Positions 1-7,742 of a stretch of DNA of 64,000 nt are shown here, in pieces. The position numbers were made by a program, and so were the translations under genes. The DNA is from Amycolatopsis sacchari. Lineage in GTDB: Bacteria > Actinomycetota > Actinomycetes > Mycobacteriales > Pseudonocardiaceae. The notes beneath the pieces are model-generated. The model worked only from the letters and a program-made list of their open reading frames with translations. It made no database searches and was not told the DNA's origin. Location of the stretch: contig NZ_FORP01000015.1 of NCBI RefSeq assembly GCF_900114035.1, forward strand, positions 124,001 to 188,000. Direction: 5' to 3'. Position 1 is the stretch's first letter; each line of letters starts with the position of its first letter.

Positions 1-801
1 CCGGGCGGCGTAGGCACCGCTGGACGCGCCGCCCGTTCTCCGCGACGGGTCGAGGCCCAGTTCGAGCATGAAGTCGCACTCCTCCTCGGCGGTGAAGCCG
101 CGGAAGACGCCGGGCGCGATCTGCTCGATGAACCCCGCCTCGCCCTCGCCGGTGTGCAACGGCAGGCCGAGGCTTTCCGGCAGCGCGGCGAGCTGCCGGT
201 TGAGCTCGTCGGTCGTGTCGCTCAGGTAGTAGAACACCCCGCCGTACTCGCCGTTGTGCAGCGCGCACAACAACATCGGCTTGGTCTCGTCGAGAAGGCG
301 CATCAACGCGACCGTCTCCGGCATCACCTTGTCGAAGAAGTTCCCCTTATACGCGAAGGGGAACGTCCACTCGACCTGCTCGTCGGGCGCGGGCCGGTAG
401 AACGCGCGGCCGTAGGAGTCGAACGTCAGCGGCGGGGCGAACCACGGTTCGTTGAGCCGCGTGCCGTCGGGGTCCACGCACGGCACGATGTGCCACGTGC
501 ACCCCAGGTCCGCACGCAGCGCGTCGTCCTCGGTGAGCAGCTTCGCCAGGTGCACCGACGTCAGCCCGCCGACCGGTTCGTTGGGGTGCACCGCGGCGAC
601 CACCACGACGTGCTCCGGTCCACCGTGGACGGTCAGGCACCACAGCGGTTCGCCCAGCCGCGAGCTGCCGATGCGGCGCAGCTCGGTGTGCTCAGGGTGG
701 TCGCGCGCGATCTCCTCGATCGCGGTGCGCAACGCGTCGGCCCCGGCGAACCCGGCGATGGGCGGCACCTCGGCGGCGAGCCGGGAAATGCGGTCGAACA
801 A
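1..801 (-). CDS. M14-family zinc carboxypeptidase, partial (C-terminus beyond window)
   Basis: Translating the minus strand gives 267 residues that resemble M14 metallocarboxypeptidases. The HPNEP zinc-binding motif (HxxE, near residue 75) is followed by CVDPDGTRLN and by LHNGEYGGVFYYL, the region of the third zinc-ligand histidine. The family hydrolyses C-terminal residues from peptides. I start it at the TTG at 801 because an AGGAAGGA ribosome site lies about 8 bases upstream, inside the end of the preceding binding-protein gene, so the two are probably co-translated. There is no signal peptide, so it is likely cytoplasmic and acts on peptides imported by its neighbour. The reading frame is still open at base 1. 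Confidence 0.8.
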   Translation of the reverse strand, partial: MFDRISRLAAEVPPIAGFAGADALRTAIEEIARDHPEHTELRRIGSSRLGEPLWCLTVHGGPEHVVVVAAVHPNEPVGGLTSVHLAKLLTEDDALRADLGCTWHIVPCVDPDGTRLNEPWFAPPLTFDSYGRAFYRPAPDEQVEWTFPFAYKGNFFDKVMPETVALMRLLDETKPMLLCALHNGEYGGVFYYLSDTTDELNRQLAALPESLGLPLHTGEGEAGFIEQIAPGVFRGFTAEEECDFMLELGLDPSRRTGGASSGAYAAR

Positions 802-818
802 GGGTTTCGCGTCCTTCC

Positions 819-2390
819 TCAGGAGACGGTGATGCCGGTGAGGTCGAGCTCGGCCGAGCCGACCTTGACGCCGGAGACCCGCGGGCCGTACGCGTACACG
901 TAGGCGTCGCTGAACAGCGGGATCACCGGGAAGTCCCGCATGATCCGCGCCTCGGCCTGGTGGTAGATCGCGGCCGCGGCCTCGGGCGTCGCAGCGTTGC
1001 CCTGTTCGATGAGCGCGCTCACCTCGGGGTTGGAGTAGTAGGACGCGGAGTACCCGACACCGGTCTCGGTGAACACGGAGGTGAGCACGTTCTGCGCGCT
1101 CGGGTACAGCGAACCCCAGTGCGCGCGGTACGGCCCGGTGATCGTGTGGTTGTCCAGCGCCGCGAGGAACTGCGCGAAGTCCGGCTGGGTGCGCACCGCG
1201 ACCTGCAGCCCCAGGTTCTGCCGCAGCTGGTTGGCGATGGCCTCGAAGGTCTGCTCGTAGCCCACCCCCGCGGGCAGCCACAGCTCCAGCGTGCCGGAGA
1301 AGCCCCCGGCCTCGGTGAGCAGCTGCTTCGCCGCCGCCGGGTCGAAGGTGCAGTAACGCCCGCACGAGTCGGTGCCGCCGCCGATCGCGGTGTCCGGCAG
1401 CAGCGAGTCCAATGGCCGGTACATGCCCGCGAAGATCGCCTTGTTGATCGCGTCGCGGTCGATCGCCATGGACAGCGCCTGCCGCACGCGGATGTCGGCG
1501 AACCGCCGGTCCTGCGGGGGCAGCCCGAGGAAGTCGATCGCGACGGCGTCGTAGGTCACCACGCGGTCCGGGAAGTCGGCGCGCACCTGCTGGTACTTGT
1601 CCTGCGGGACCATGAACACGTCGACGTTGCCCGCCTGGGCGTCGGTGTAGGCGGTCGCGGTGTCGCTGTAGATCACGAAGGTGACACCGGCGGACTTGGC
1701 CTTCTCACCCTGGTAGGCGTCGTAGCGGGTGGTGGTGATGCGCCCGCCGGTCTCCCACTTGCCCTCCATCTTGAAGGGACCGTCGCCGATGGGCGCCCGG
1801 TCGAAGGCCTCGGGATCGGTGAAGGCGGCCTTGGGCAGCGGGTAGAAGCCCAGCATCGCGGGCGTGAGCTGGTACGGGAACTGGCTGTCTGGTTTGGACA
1901 GTGCGACGGTGAAGGTGAGGTCGTCGACCACCTTGAGCCCGGAGAGCTCCTTCGTGGCGGGTTGCGCGCTGTTGAGCTCGGCGTACCCGGCGATGCCCGC
2001 GAGCTGGCCGTTGTTGGCCCAGCCGTTGGGCCCGTAGGCCGTGGCGTTCCAGGCGTCGACGTAGCTGTGGGCGGTGACGGGCTCGCCGTTGTGGAACGTC
2101 CAGCCTGGACGGAGCTTGATCGTCCAGGTGGTGTTGTCCTGGCTGGTCACCGATTCGGCCTGGACGTACCGGAGCGAGCCGTCGTCCCCGAGTTCGGTCA
2201 GCGAGGCGAACAACGCCTCCACGATGTCCAGCCCGCCCGAGGCCCGGCCGGGCGTCAGGTGGTCGGGCTCGATCACGGCGACCGAGAACGTGCCGTCACC
2301 GGTGGCGGCGGTTCCGCCTCCGGAGCACGCGCTCGCTCCCAGAGCGACCGCCGTCAGTGCCGCTGCCATCCAACGCCAAGAAGGCCTCAT
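819..2390 (-). CDS. ABC transporter family-5 substrate-binding lipoprotein (oligopeptide/dipeptide type)
   Basis: This is a 523-residue extracytoplasmic solute-binding protein of family 5 (DppA/OppA type). It has an N-terminal hydrophobic signal ending in GASAC, a lipidation cysteine although the lipobox is not ideal. The family-5 pattern WTIKLRPGWTFHNGEPVTA lies near residue 90. The ATG at 2390 is chosen over the upstream one at 2438 because GGAGG lies 5 bases before it and the signal sequence begins there. No permease or ATPase gene is adjacent, so it must use a transporter encoded elsewhere. The downstream M14 peptidase overlaps its ribosome site, suggesting peptide uptake followed by trimming. 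Confidence 0.88.
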   Translation of the reverse strand: MRPSWRWMAAALTAVALGASACSGGGTAATGDGTFSVAVIEPDHLTPGRASGGLDIVEALFASLTELGDDGSLRYVQAESVTSQDNTTWTIKLRPGWTFHNGEPVTAHSYVDAWNATAYGPNGWANNGQLAGIAGYAELNSAQPATKELSGLKVVDDLTFTVALSKPDSQFPYQLTPAMLGFYPLPKAAFTDPEAFDRAPIGDGPFKMEGKWETGGRITTTRYDAYQGEKAKSAGVTFVIYSDTATAYTDAQAGNVDVFMVPQDKYQQVRADFPDRVVTYDAVAIDFLGLPPQDRRFADIRVRQALSMAIDRDAINKAIFAGMYRPLDSLLPDTAIGGGTDSCGRYCTFDPAAAKQLLTEAGGFSGTLELWLPAGVGYEQTFEAIANQLRQNLGLQVAVRTQPDFAQFLAALDNHTITGPYRAHWGSLYPSAQNVLTSVFTETGVGYSASYYSNPEVSALIEQGNAATPEAAAAIYHQAEARIMRDFPVIPLFSDAYVYAYGPRVSGVKVGSAELDLTGITVS

Positions 2391-2463
2391 GCCTTCCTCC
2401 TCCGTGCCGGGAGTGGTGGGGAATGGGAAGCAGTTCACACGAGCTTCAGCGACTGGTCAACAC

Positions 2464-2513
2464 TGAACTGTGTTAACGTTCAGATACATTTGAACGTTCA
2501 GCTGGACTATCCT
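2464..2513. promoter_or_regulatory. Operator/promoter region between binding protein and GbsR regulator
   Basis: A perfect 10-bp palindrome TGAACGTTCA lies at 2491-2500. A second, looser pair of the same half-sites (TGAAC at 2464, GTTCA at 2478) lies just upstream. TATCCT at 2508-2513 is a good -10 hexamer for the plus-strand regulator. Repeated half-sites between divergent genes are typical of a regulator controlling itself and its neighbour. Assignment to the GbsR/MarR protein is inference. Confidence 0.5.
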
Positions 2514-2520
2514 GTCCCGC

Positions 2521-3030
2521 ATGCCTTCCGAAGACACCCTGGGCGAGGACCGCCGGCTGGCCTTCGTCGAGGAGATGGGCCTGCTGTGGGAGGCCGAGGC
2601 GCTGTCCCCGATGCAGGGCCGGGTGCTGGCCTACCTCATGCTGAGCAACGAGCCGTACTGCTCCTCCGCCGAACTCGCCGAGGCGTTGCGCGCCAGCAAG
2701 GGCTCCATCTCGACCGCGACGCGCGTGCTGGCCGACGCCGGTCTCATCCGCCGCGTGCCGGTGCCCGGTCAGCGCGGCCACTTCTTCCGCACCGAGGACG
2801 ACGTCTGGGGCGCGTTCCTCGCGGGCGAACGGCTGCACCTGCGGCGGCAGCGCGCCTACGCCGAGGCCGTGATCGCCGAGCTGGGCGAGTCCGACGTGCG
2901 CCCCCGGCGGCGGCTGGTCAACATGCGGGACTACATGCGCTGGCTGGAGGAGCAGCACCACCGCACGATGCGCGAGTGGCAGGAGTACAAGCGCAAGCGG
3001 GACGAGGGCGGCGAGGGCACCGAGAGCTAA
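2521..3030 (+). CDS. GbsR/MarR-family transcriptional regulator
   Basis: This 169-residue protein carries a winged-helix domain (about residues 20-95: SSAELAEALRASKGSIS then LADAGLIRRV) and a basic helical C-terminus, the layout of GbsR-like MarR regulators. It is divergent from the peptide-binding protein and 130 bases from it, with palindromic half-sites between, so it probably controls both. TATCCT ends 7 bases before the ATG and no ribosome site is visible, so the transcript is probably leaderless. Its TAA stop lies inside the first copy of a 19-bp palindromic element. The ligand is unknown. Confidence 0.8.
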   Translation: MPSEDTLGEDRRLAFVEEMGLLWEAEALSPMQGRVLAYLMLSNEPYCSSAELAEALRASKGSISTATRVLADAGLIRRVPVPGQRGHFFRTEDDVWGAFLAGERLHLRRQRAYAEAVIAELGESDVRPRRRLVNMRDYMRWLEEQHHRTMREWQEYKRKRDEGGEGTES

Positions 3031-3044
3031 GGGCACTCAGTGCC
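3026..3044. repeat. 19-bp palindromic element, copy 1
   Basis: GCTAAGGGCACTCAGTGCC contains the perfect inverted repeat GGCACT-C-AGTGCC (3032-3044). The identical 19 bases recur at 3806-3824, on the other side of the TetR gene. The TAA within this copy is the stop codon of the GbsR-like gene. It could be a regulator operator, a short hairpin or a dispersed repeat. The window contains only these two copies that I could find. Confidence 0.6.
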
Positions 3045-3052
3045 ACTCGGTT

Positions 3053-3781
3053 TCACTCGGCGGGCCGGAGCGCCGCCGAGATCTGCCGCACCACCTCCGA
3101 CACCGGCGCCGAGGCCTCCAGCACCGCGACGACCGTCTGCCCGCCGGGCTTGACCGGCGGCGAGAACGCGTCCACCACGAGCTGGAAGGCCTCCTTCGCG
3201 GCGGCGTGCACGTCGTCCTTCCCGCCGCTGCGCAGCCACCGGCGCAGGACGTGGTTGTTCGCGGCGGCGACGGCGGCCGCCGCGACCGAGGCCCGCAGGT
3301 CCGCGGCCGGGTCGCCCGCGGCCTGGAAGCGCTCGCGCAGGTAGCGGGCGAACACGCGCTGGTACCGGTCGACGGTGGCGACCTCGCGGTCCCGCAGCGA
3401 CGGGACGGATCTGGTGAGGGCGAAGCGTTTCAGCGACACGTCGGGGTCGGCGAGGTAGTGCTCCAGCACCAGCCCGACCGCCGTGCACGCGACCGCCACC
3501 GGGTCCTGGGTGGGCAGCGCCGTGGCCAGCGAGCGCTCGATGTCGCGGAGGACCTCCTCGTGGTCGGGGAAGATCGCGTCCTCCTTCGAGCGGAAGTACC
3601 GGAAGAAGGTGCGGCGGCCCACGCCCGCGGCGGCGGCGATCTCGTCGACCGTGGTGGCGTCGTAGCCCTGCGCGAGGAACAGGTCGATGGCCGCGACGGT
3701 CAGCGCGTGCCGGAGGCGGCGGCGGCCTGCCGTGGTGCGGCCGGCACGGGTGCGCGGCGGCTGCCGGGACTCGACGGACAT
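3053..3781 (-). CDS. TetR-family transcriptional regulator
   Basis: This is a 242-residue TetR regulator. The N-terminal helix-turn-helix runs from about residue 25 to 75 and includes TTVDEIAAAAGVGRRTFFRYF, the recognition-helix signature of the family. The helical C-terminal ligand domain has no recognisable ligand class. It is convergent with the GbsR-like gene and divergent from the gene at 3872. Identical palindromes (GGCACTCAGTGCC) lie beyond each end of this gene. The one at 3812-3824 sits between its start and the divergent gene, a natural place for its operator (inference). Confidence 0.85.
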   Translation of the reverse strand: MSVESRQPPRTRAGRTTAGRRRLRHALTVAAIDLFLAQGYDATTVDEIAAAAGVGRRTFFRYFRSKEDAIFPDHEEVLRDIERSLATALPTQDPVAVACTAVGLVLEHYLADPDVSLKRFALTRSVPSLRDREVATVDRYQRVFARYLRERFQAAGDPAADLRASVAAAAVAAANNHVLRRWLRSGGKDDVHAAAKEAFQLVVDAFSPPVKPGGQTVVAVLEASAPVSEVVRQISAALRPAE

Positions 3782-3805
3782 GCCCCGAAGCTAGCAGGCG
3801 CGGTT

Positions 3806-3824
3806 GCTAAGGGCACTCAGTGCC
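3806..3824. repeat. 19-bp palindromic element, copy 2
   Basis: This is identical to the element at 3026-3044. It lies in the divergent intergenic region between the TetR gene and the small plus-strand gene at 3872, so it may act as an operator there. Confidence 0.6.
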
Positions 3825-3871
3825 GTTACGATGAGGACCAGTCCAGCGTCGGGGCACCGGGAGGTAGGCAC

Positions 3872-4327
3872 ATGAGCGTTCAGCAGGATCTCGCTTCCCC
3901 TCCGGGTTCCGGTGACGAGTACCGGCGCGTGTTCGGCTGGCCCGTGCGCCTGCACGACAACGGCCTCGAACTCGTGACGGGCTCGGGCATCGCCGCGGTC
4001 GTCGTCCCCCGGGCGCTGTCGGACCGCGTGCTCGCGGCGGTGGCGCGCCAGGGGTGCGAAGGCCCGGCGGTGTGCGTCCCGACGAAGCGCGGCGCCGTCG
4101 TGGTGCTGCTCGCGGAAGCCGACATGCTCGCCCCCTCCGGTGACGCGCTGCCGGAGGGCGTCCGCGTGCTGACGGCGGGCACGCCGGTCCGGCTGCCGTC
4201 CGGCCAGGGCCACGACCTGACGCACTGGCTCGTCGCGCCGGATCCGCGGCAGCGGTGGCTGCCGAGCCTGAACGCGGTGCTGGCGAGCATCCGCTCGGTC
4301 GCGCCGGTACGCCTGCCGCAGCCCTGA
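3872..4327 (+). CDS. Small conserved actinobacterial protein, function unknown
   Basis: The ATG at 3872 has GGGAGG about 7 bases upstream and opens a 151-residue frame. The frame extends far upstream, but that part lacks coding character and overlaps the TetR gene. I do not recognise a named domain. The pattern FGWPVRLHDNGLELVTGSGIAAV followed by VCVPTKRGAVVVLLAE recalls short actinobacterial proteins annotated with the N-terminal part of bifunctional primase-polymerases, but I see no catalytic acidic residues that would support polymerase activity. Treat it as a conserved hypothetical. It is divergent from the TetR regulator and may be its target. Confidence 0.7.
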   Translation: MSVQQDLASPPGSGDEYRRVFGWPVRLHDNGLELVTGSGIAAVVVPRALSDRVLAAVARQGCEGPAVCVPTKRGAVVVLLAEADMLAPSGDALPEGVRVLTAGTPVRLPSGQGHDLTHWLVAPDPRQRWLPSLNAVLASIRSVAPVRLPQP

Positions 4328-4349
4328 GGCACGCCACTACGGTGGCGGC

Positions 4350-5132
4350 GTGGGCGAGGACATCTGGGCCGGGCTGGCCGAGCAGTTCGTCGACGGGGCT
4401 TACGCCTCGGTGAAGGGCAGGGTGCGCACGTACGTGCTGCACCGGCACCTGCTGGACCACCTGCCGCCCCCGCCGGCCGCGGTCCTCGACGTCGGCGGCG
4501 GCGCCGGTCACCAGTCCTTCCCGTTGGCGCGGGCCGGTTACGACGTCACCTTGCTCGACTCCTCACCGGCGATGCTGGACCGTGCCAAGGAGCGGCTCCC
4601 GGAGGAAGCCCGGCAGCGGGTGACGTTCGTGCAGGCCGACGGTGAGCACGCCGACGAAGCGGTGGAGGGCAGGCGTTTCGACGCCGTGTTGTGCCACGGC
4701 GTGCTCGGCTACCTCGACCGGCCGGAACCGGTGGTCGAGCAGCTGTGCCGGTGCGCCGCCGAAGGTGGCATCGTCTCGATCATGACGGGCAACGCCGCCG
4801 CGACGGCCGTGCAGCCCGCGTTGGAGCGGCGGTGGGAGGACGCACTGGCCGCGTTCGACACGAGGACCGGCACCGGGGTGCTGGGCGTGCGGGCCCGGGC
4901 CGACACGGTCGACGAAGTGAGCGCGTTGTTGCGAGGTCACGGCGTCGAGCCGGTGCGCTGGTACGGGGTGTGGCTGTTCGTCGACTGGCTCGAATTCAGC
5001 GGGGTCGAGCCGGATCCCGCTGAGGCGGAGCGGATCGCGGCGGTCGAACTCGAGGCCAGCAGGCGGGACCCGTACCGGCAGCTGAGCCGCGTCTTCCACC
5101 TCGTCGGCCGCAAGGGCGCCGTACAACGCTGA
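4350..5132 (+). CDS. Class I SAM-dependent methyltransferase, CmoM-like
   Basis: This 260-residue methyltransferase has the SAM-binding glycine motif VLDVGGGAGHQS near residue 46. N-terminal LAEQF-x-YASVKGRVR, the GGG motif, GVWLFVDWLE and the C-terminal EASRRDPYRQLSRVFHLVGRK all line up with what I recall of CmoM, the enzyme that methyl-esterifies 5-carboxymethoxyuridine in tRNA. CmoM belongs to a proteobacterial pathway, so a different substrate is possible here. The GTG start lies 6 bases after TACGGT, suggesting a leaderless transcript. Confidence 0.78.
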   Translation: MGEDIWAGLAEQFVDGAYASVKGRVRTYVLHRHLLDHLPPPPAAVLDVGGGAGHQSFPLARAGYDVTLLDSSPAMLDRAKERLPEEARQRVTFVQADGEHADEAVEGRRFDAVLCHGVLGYLDRPEPVVEQLCRCAAEGGIVSIMTGNAAATAVQPALERRWEDALAAFDTRTGTGVLGVRARADTVDEVSALLRGHGVEPVRWYGVWLFVDWLEFSGVEPDPAEAERIAAVELEASRRDPYRQLSRVFHLVGRKGAVQR

Positions 5133-5185
5133 GGGGCGGCTACTATCGATCGGGAAGTACTGGCCCCACGGAAAGGACCGCGGCG

Positions 5186-5545
5186 ATGCAGACGTGCCCG
5201 ACCGCCCGGCACGACCACCACGACGTCTACTCCGCGCAGTGCCCGTGCCGCGAGGTGCTGGACCTGCTGGCGAACAAGTGGTCCGCCCTCGCGATCGGCG
5301 CGCTGGAGGAGGGGCCGCTCCGGTTCGGGGAGCTGCAGCGCAGGCTGCAGGGCGTGAGCCCGAAGGTGCTCACGCAGACGCTGCGCCGCCTCGAGGAGCA
5401 CGGGTTCGTGGAGCGGACGGTCTATCCGGCGGTGCCGCTGCACGTCGAGTACTCGCTGACCGAGCCGGGCCAGAGCGTCGCCGAACCCCTCGCCGCGCTG
5501 CGCTCGTGGGTGGAGTCGAACCTCGACAAGCTGCGCACGGCCTGA
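5186..5545 (+). CDS. HxlR-family transcriptional regulator
   Basis: This is a 119-residue winged-helix regulator of the HxlR family, with the typical lead-in CPCREVLDLLANKWSALAIGAL, then FGELQRRLQGVSPKVLTQTLR as recognition region and a wing ending EYSLTEPG. Cysteines near residues 19-21 correspond to the position used for electrophile or redox sensing in some family members. The ATG follows AAAGGA. No clear target gene is adjacent: the upstream methyltransferase is 53 bases away and the downstream 660 bases lack a confident gene. Confidence 0.85.
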   Translation: MQTCPTARHDHHDVYSAQCPCREVLDLLANKWSALAIGALEEGPLRFGELQRRLQGVSPKVLTQTLRRLEEHGFVERTVYPAVPLHVEYSLTEPGQSVAEPLAALRSWVESNLDKLRTA

Positions 5546-6211
5546 GGCGCGGGGGCATCGGGGCGCACCTCACCGACAAGCGGCGCCTCCGCCAGCACCG
5601 CCGGAACGCGCCCGCAACTCGCGCGCACCCACCGGCGCCCCTGATCACGGGCGGCCACCGCCGGAAATCCGCGCAACGCCAGCCGCCCCCGGCGAACCAG
5701 ACCACCGCCCGGCACCGCCCTGCGCCCGCCACCGCCGTGCACGTCGCCACCCGCCCGGCACCGCCGTGCGCCACCGCCCGCGCTCGCCGCTCGGCACCAC
5801 CGCTCGGCACCGCCGTGCGCCGTGCGCCATCCGCCCGCCACCACAGCGCGCAGCCCGCCGCCGTGCCGCGCAGCCCGCCGCCGTGCCGTGCCGCCAGGCC
5901 GCAGCCCCGAGGCGTCAGACCGCGGCGGCCATCTCGGCCTGTCCCGCGGCTTCCCCCTCGTTCCCGGGCCGCTCCTGCGCCTCGGCGGCCGCCTGCACGC
6001 TCGCCAGCACCGCGTCGAAGACGGGCGTCGGCTCCTGCGCTGACCTCTCCCCTACTGCCATACCCCGGATTGTGACCTCCCCGGCTCTCCCGCGCACGGC
6101 GAACAAGATCCACAGTGGACGCCGGGTGACGGGACTCACCGCCGGGTTTCACCGGTACGGGTAGCGGGTAGCCGCTGCTGTCCTACGTTGAGCAGCCAGC
6201 GGAGGTGTTCC
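5546..6211. other. Low-information intergenic stretch
   Basis: These roughly 660 bases hold no confident gene. From about 5600 to 5920 the sequence is a run of CCGCC/GCCCGC-type low-complexity DNA with short imperfect repeats (CGCAGCCCGCCGCCGTGCCG twice at 5860-5890). Long frames in several directions are products of base composition. The end contains TACGTT near 6184 and a GGAGG that serve the next gene. Confidence 0.6.
5915..6061 (-). CDS. Possible small protein of 48 residues
   Basis: A minus-strand frame beginning MAVGERSAQEPTPVFDAVL and rich in Ala, Glu and Gln would make a 48-residue soluble helical peptide. A GGGGAGG lies about 14 bases before the ATG, which is rather far. An ATG at 6139 would give 74 residues. 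It looks more protein-like than the surrounding low-complexity frames, but I have no family match. Confidence 0.3.
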   Translation of the reverse strand: MAVGERSAQEPTPVFDAVLASVQAAAEAQERPGNEGEAAGQAEMAAAV

Positions 6212-6625
6212 ATGGTCGCGCGCATTTCCCGCCCACCGGAAGAGATCAGGTTCGTACTGGACGGGCCGGCCGCGCTGGCGGTGTTGCGCAGACGAGTCCG
6301 GGACCTGCTGTCCGGCGTCGCCGAAAAGGACCTGATCGACGCGCTGCTCGTGGTGAACGAGGTGGCGACACTGGCCTGGATTTCGGCAGGCGGCCCCTGT
6401 GCCGTGCGGGTGCTGAAGCTGCGTGACGGGACGGCGCGCACCGAGGTGGCGTGCCCGGCCGAAGCCGCGTGGACGGACAGTGCCCGCCTCCTCCTCGACG
6501 GTCTCGCCGCCCGCTGGGGCATCGACGGCACCACGCTGTGGGCGGAGGTCGTCCTGGCCCCGCCCTGGCCGCGTGCCGCGCTCGAGGGTGACTTCCCCGC
6601 CGTGCCCGAACCGGATCCGAGCTGA
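6212..6625 (+). CDS. Degenerate histidine-kinase-like ATPase domain protein
   Basis: This is a 137-residue protein started at the ATG at 6212, which has GGAGG 7 bases upstream (the ATG at 6188 has none). The segment DALLVVNEVATLAWISAG aligns with the N-box helix of anti-sigma-factor kinases (pattern LVxSELVTNAVxH). The ATP-contacting asparagine and histidine are missing and no glycine-rich G-box is visible, so it probably does not bind ATP as RsbW-type proteins do. It may keep the fold as a binding partner. It lies 23 bases before the sirtuin gene. Confidence 0.7.
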   Translation: MVARISRPPEEIRFVLDGPAALAVLRRRVRDLLSGVAEKDLIDALLVVNEVATLAWISAGGPCAVRVLKLRDGTARTEVACPAEAAWTDSARLLLDGLAARWGIDGTTLWAEVVLAPPWPRAALEGDFPAVPEPDPS

Positions 6626-6648
6626 TCGCCGCGGCCTAAGCTGGTCGC

Positions 6649-7521
6649 GTGCGCACGAAACCGACGCTGACCTGGATCCCGACCGGCGAGCCCGCACCGA
6701 GGACCACGGACCTGACCGAGGTCGTGCGCGTCGTCGGGGACGGCGGCGTCGTGGTGCTCAGCGGCGCCGGCCTGTCCACGGAATCGGGCATTCCCGACTA
6801 CCGGGGCGCCGAGGGCACCCTCCGGCGGCACACGCCGATGACGTACCAGGAGTTCGTCGCGAGCGAGGACGGCAGGCGCCGCTACTGGGCGCGCAGTCAC
6901 GCGGGCTGGCGGACGATCGCCGGTGCCCGGCCCAACGCCGGGCACCACGCGGTCGCCGACCTGCTCGGACGCGGTTACCTGGCTGGGATCATCACGCAGA
7001 ACGTCGACGGGCTGCACCAGGCGGCGGGCGCGAGGGACGTCGTCGAGCTGCACGGCAGCCTCGACCGCGTGGTGTGCCTCGGCTGCCGCCGCACCAGCTC
7101 GCGCGAGGCCCTCGACCGGCGCCTCGTCGAAGCGAACCCGTCGTTCCGGGCCGACGTCACGCGCGTGAACCCGGACGGCGACGCCGACCTCCCCGACGAC
7201 GTCGTCCGCGGGTTCCGGCTCGTCTCGTGCGTCGCGTGCGAAGGCGTGCTCAAGCCCGACGTGGTGTTCTTCGGCGAGAACGTGCCGCGCGCCCGCGTGG
7301 ACGAGTGCTACCGCCTGGTCGACGAAGCGAACGCCTTGCTGGTCCTGGGTTCCTCGCTGACGGTCATGTCGGGCCTGCGGTTCGTCCGGCACGCGGCGAA
7401 GGCGGGCAAACCCGTGCTGATCGTCAACCGCGGCCGCACCCGCGGCGACGAGCACGCCGCGGTCCGCGTGGACCTGCCACTGGGACAGGCCCTCACGACG
7501 CTCGCGGAACGCCTGGCCTAG
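6649..7521 (+). CDS. Sir2-family NAD-dependent protein deacylase (sirtuin)
   Basis: This is a complete 290-residue sirtuin. The NAD-binding motif GAGLSTESGIPDYRG lies near residue 39, the catalytic TQNVDGLHQAAG near residue 119 and HGS shortly after. A zinc ribbon is formed by CLGC and CVAC pairs separated by about 45 residues, and VVFFGE plus GSSLTV complete the cofactor pocket. The enzyme removes acyl groups from lysines using NAD+. The GTG start lies 6 bases after TAAGCT with no ribosome site, pointing to a leaderless message. Confidence 0.93.
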   Translation: MRTKPTLTWIPTGEPAPRTTDLTEVVRVVGDGGVVVLSGAGLSTESGIPDYRGAEGTLRRHTPMTYQEFVASEDGRRRYWARSHAGWRTIAGARPNAGHHAVADLLGRGYLAGIITQNVDGLHQAAGARDVVELHGSLDRVVCLGCRRTSSREALDRRLVEANPSFRADVTRVNPDGDADLPDDVVRGFRLVSCVACEGVLKPDVVFFGENVPRARVDECYRLVDEANALLVLGSSLTVMSGLRFVRHAAKAGKPVLIVNRGRTRGDEHAAVRVDLPLGQALTTLAERLA

Positions 7522-7547
7522 GTTTTCGCAAGGCGCGGAGCCGCTTC

Positions 7548-7723
7548 CACCACCCGAGCAGCTGGCACCGCCGCGGGCTCGGCTCAGCCGCGCGAAGCGC
7601 GCCCGCTGTCAGTCGGCGATCCCGGAGCGAAGGCCCGCCTTGAATCGGCTCACCCGCGCGGAGCGCGCCCGTTGAGGGGGTGGCGGGAGACGGGTGGGGC
7701 CGCTACCCGCACCGGCCCGCAAG
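7548..7723. repeat. Dispersed intergenic repeat element, copy A
   Basis: The intergenic region after the sirtuin gene contains two modules related to the region at 61.7-61.96 kb in inverted orientation. The proximal module (7548-7608) shares CCGAGCAGCT and GCACCGCCGCGGG with the copy at 61863-61960. The distal module (7615-7723) begins GGCGATCCCGGAGC and ends GCACCGGCCCGCAAG, exactly the ends of the copy at 61689-61794. Each module has a central CGCGGAGCGCG-type hairpin. Confidence 0.65.
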
Positions 7724-7742
7724 CCCGTCCCAATCCCCTGAC

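Noticed and set aside
960..3344. A 794-codon plus-strand frame
   Set aside because: It lies antisense to the family-5 binding protein and across the GbsR gene in another frame. It has no domain or start signals.
3206..3871. Upstream extension of the small gene at 3872
   Set aside because: The extension lies antisense to the TetR gene and is compositionally a shadow; the ATG at 3872 has a ribosome site.
5194..6075. Plus-strand frame continuing past the HxlR gene
   Set aside because: It overlaps HxlR in another frame and then runs through low-complexity CCG-rich DNA without a domain.
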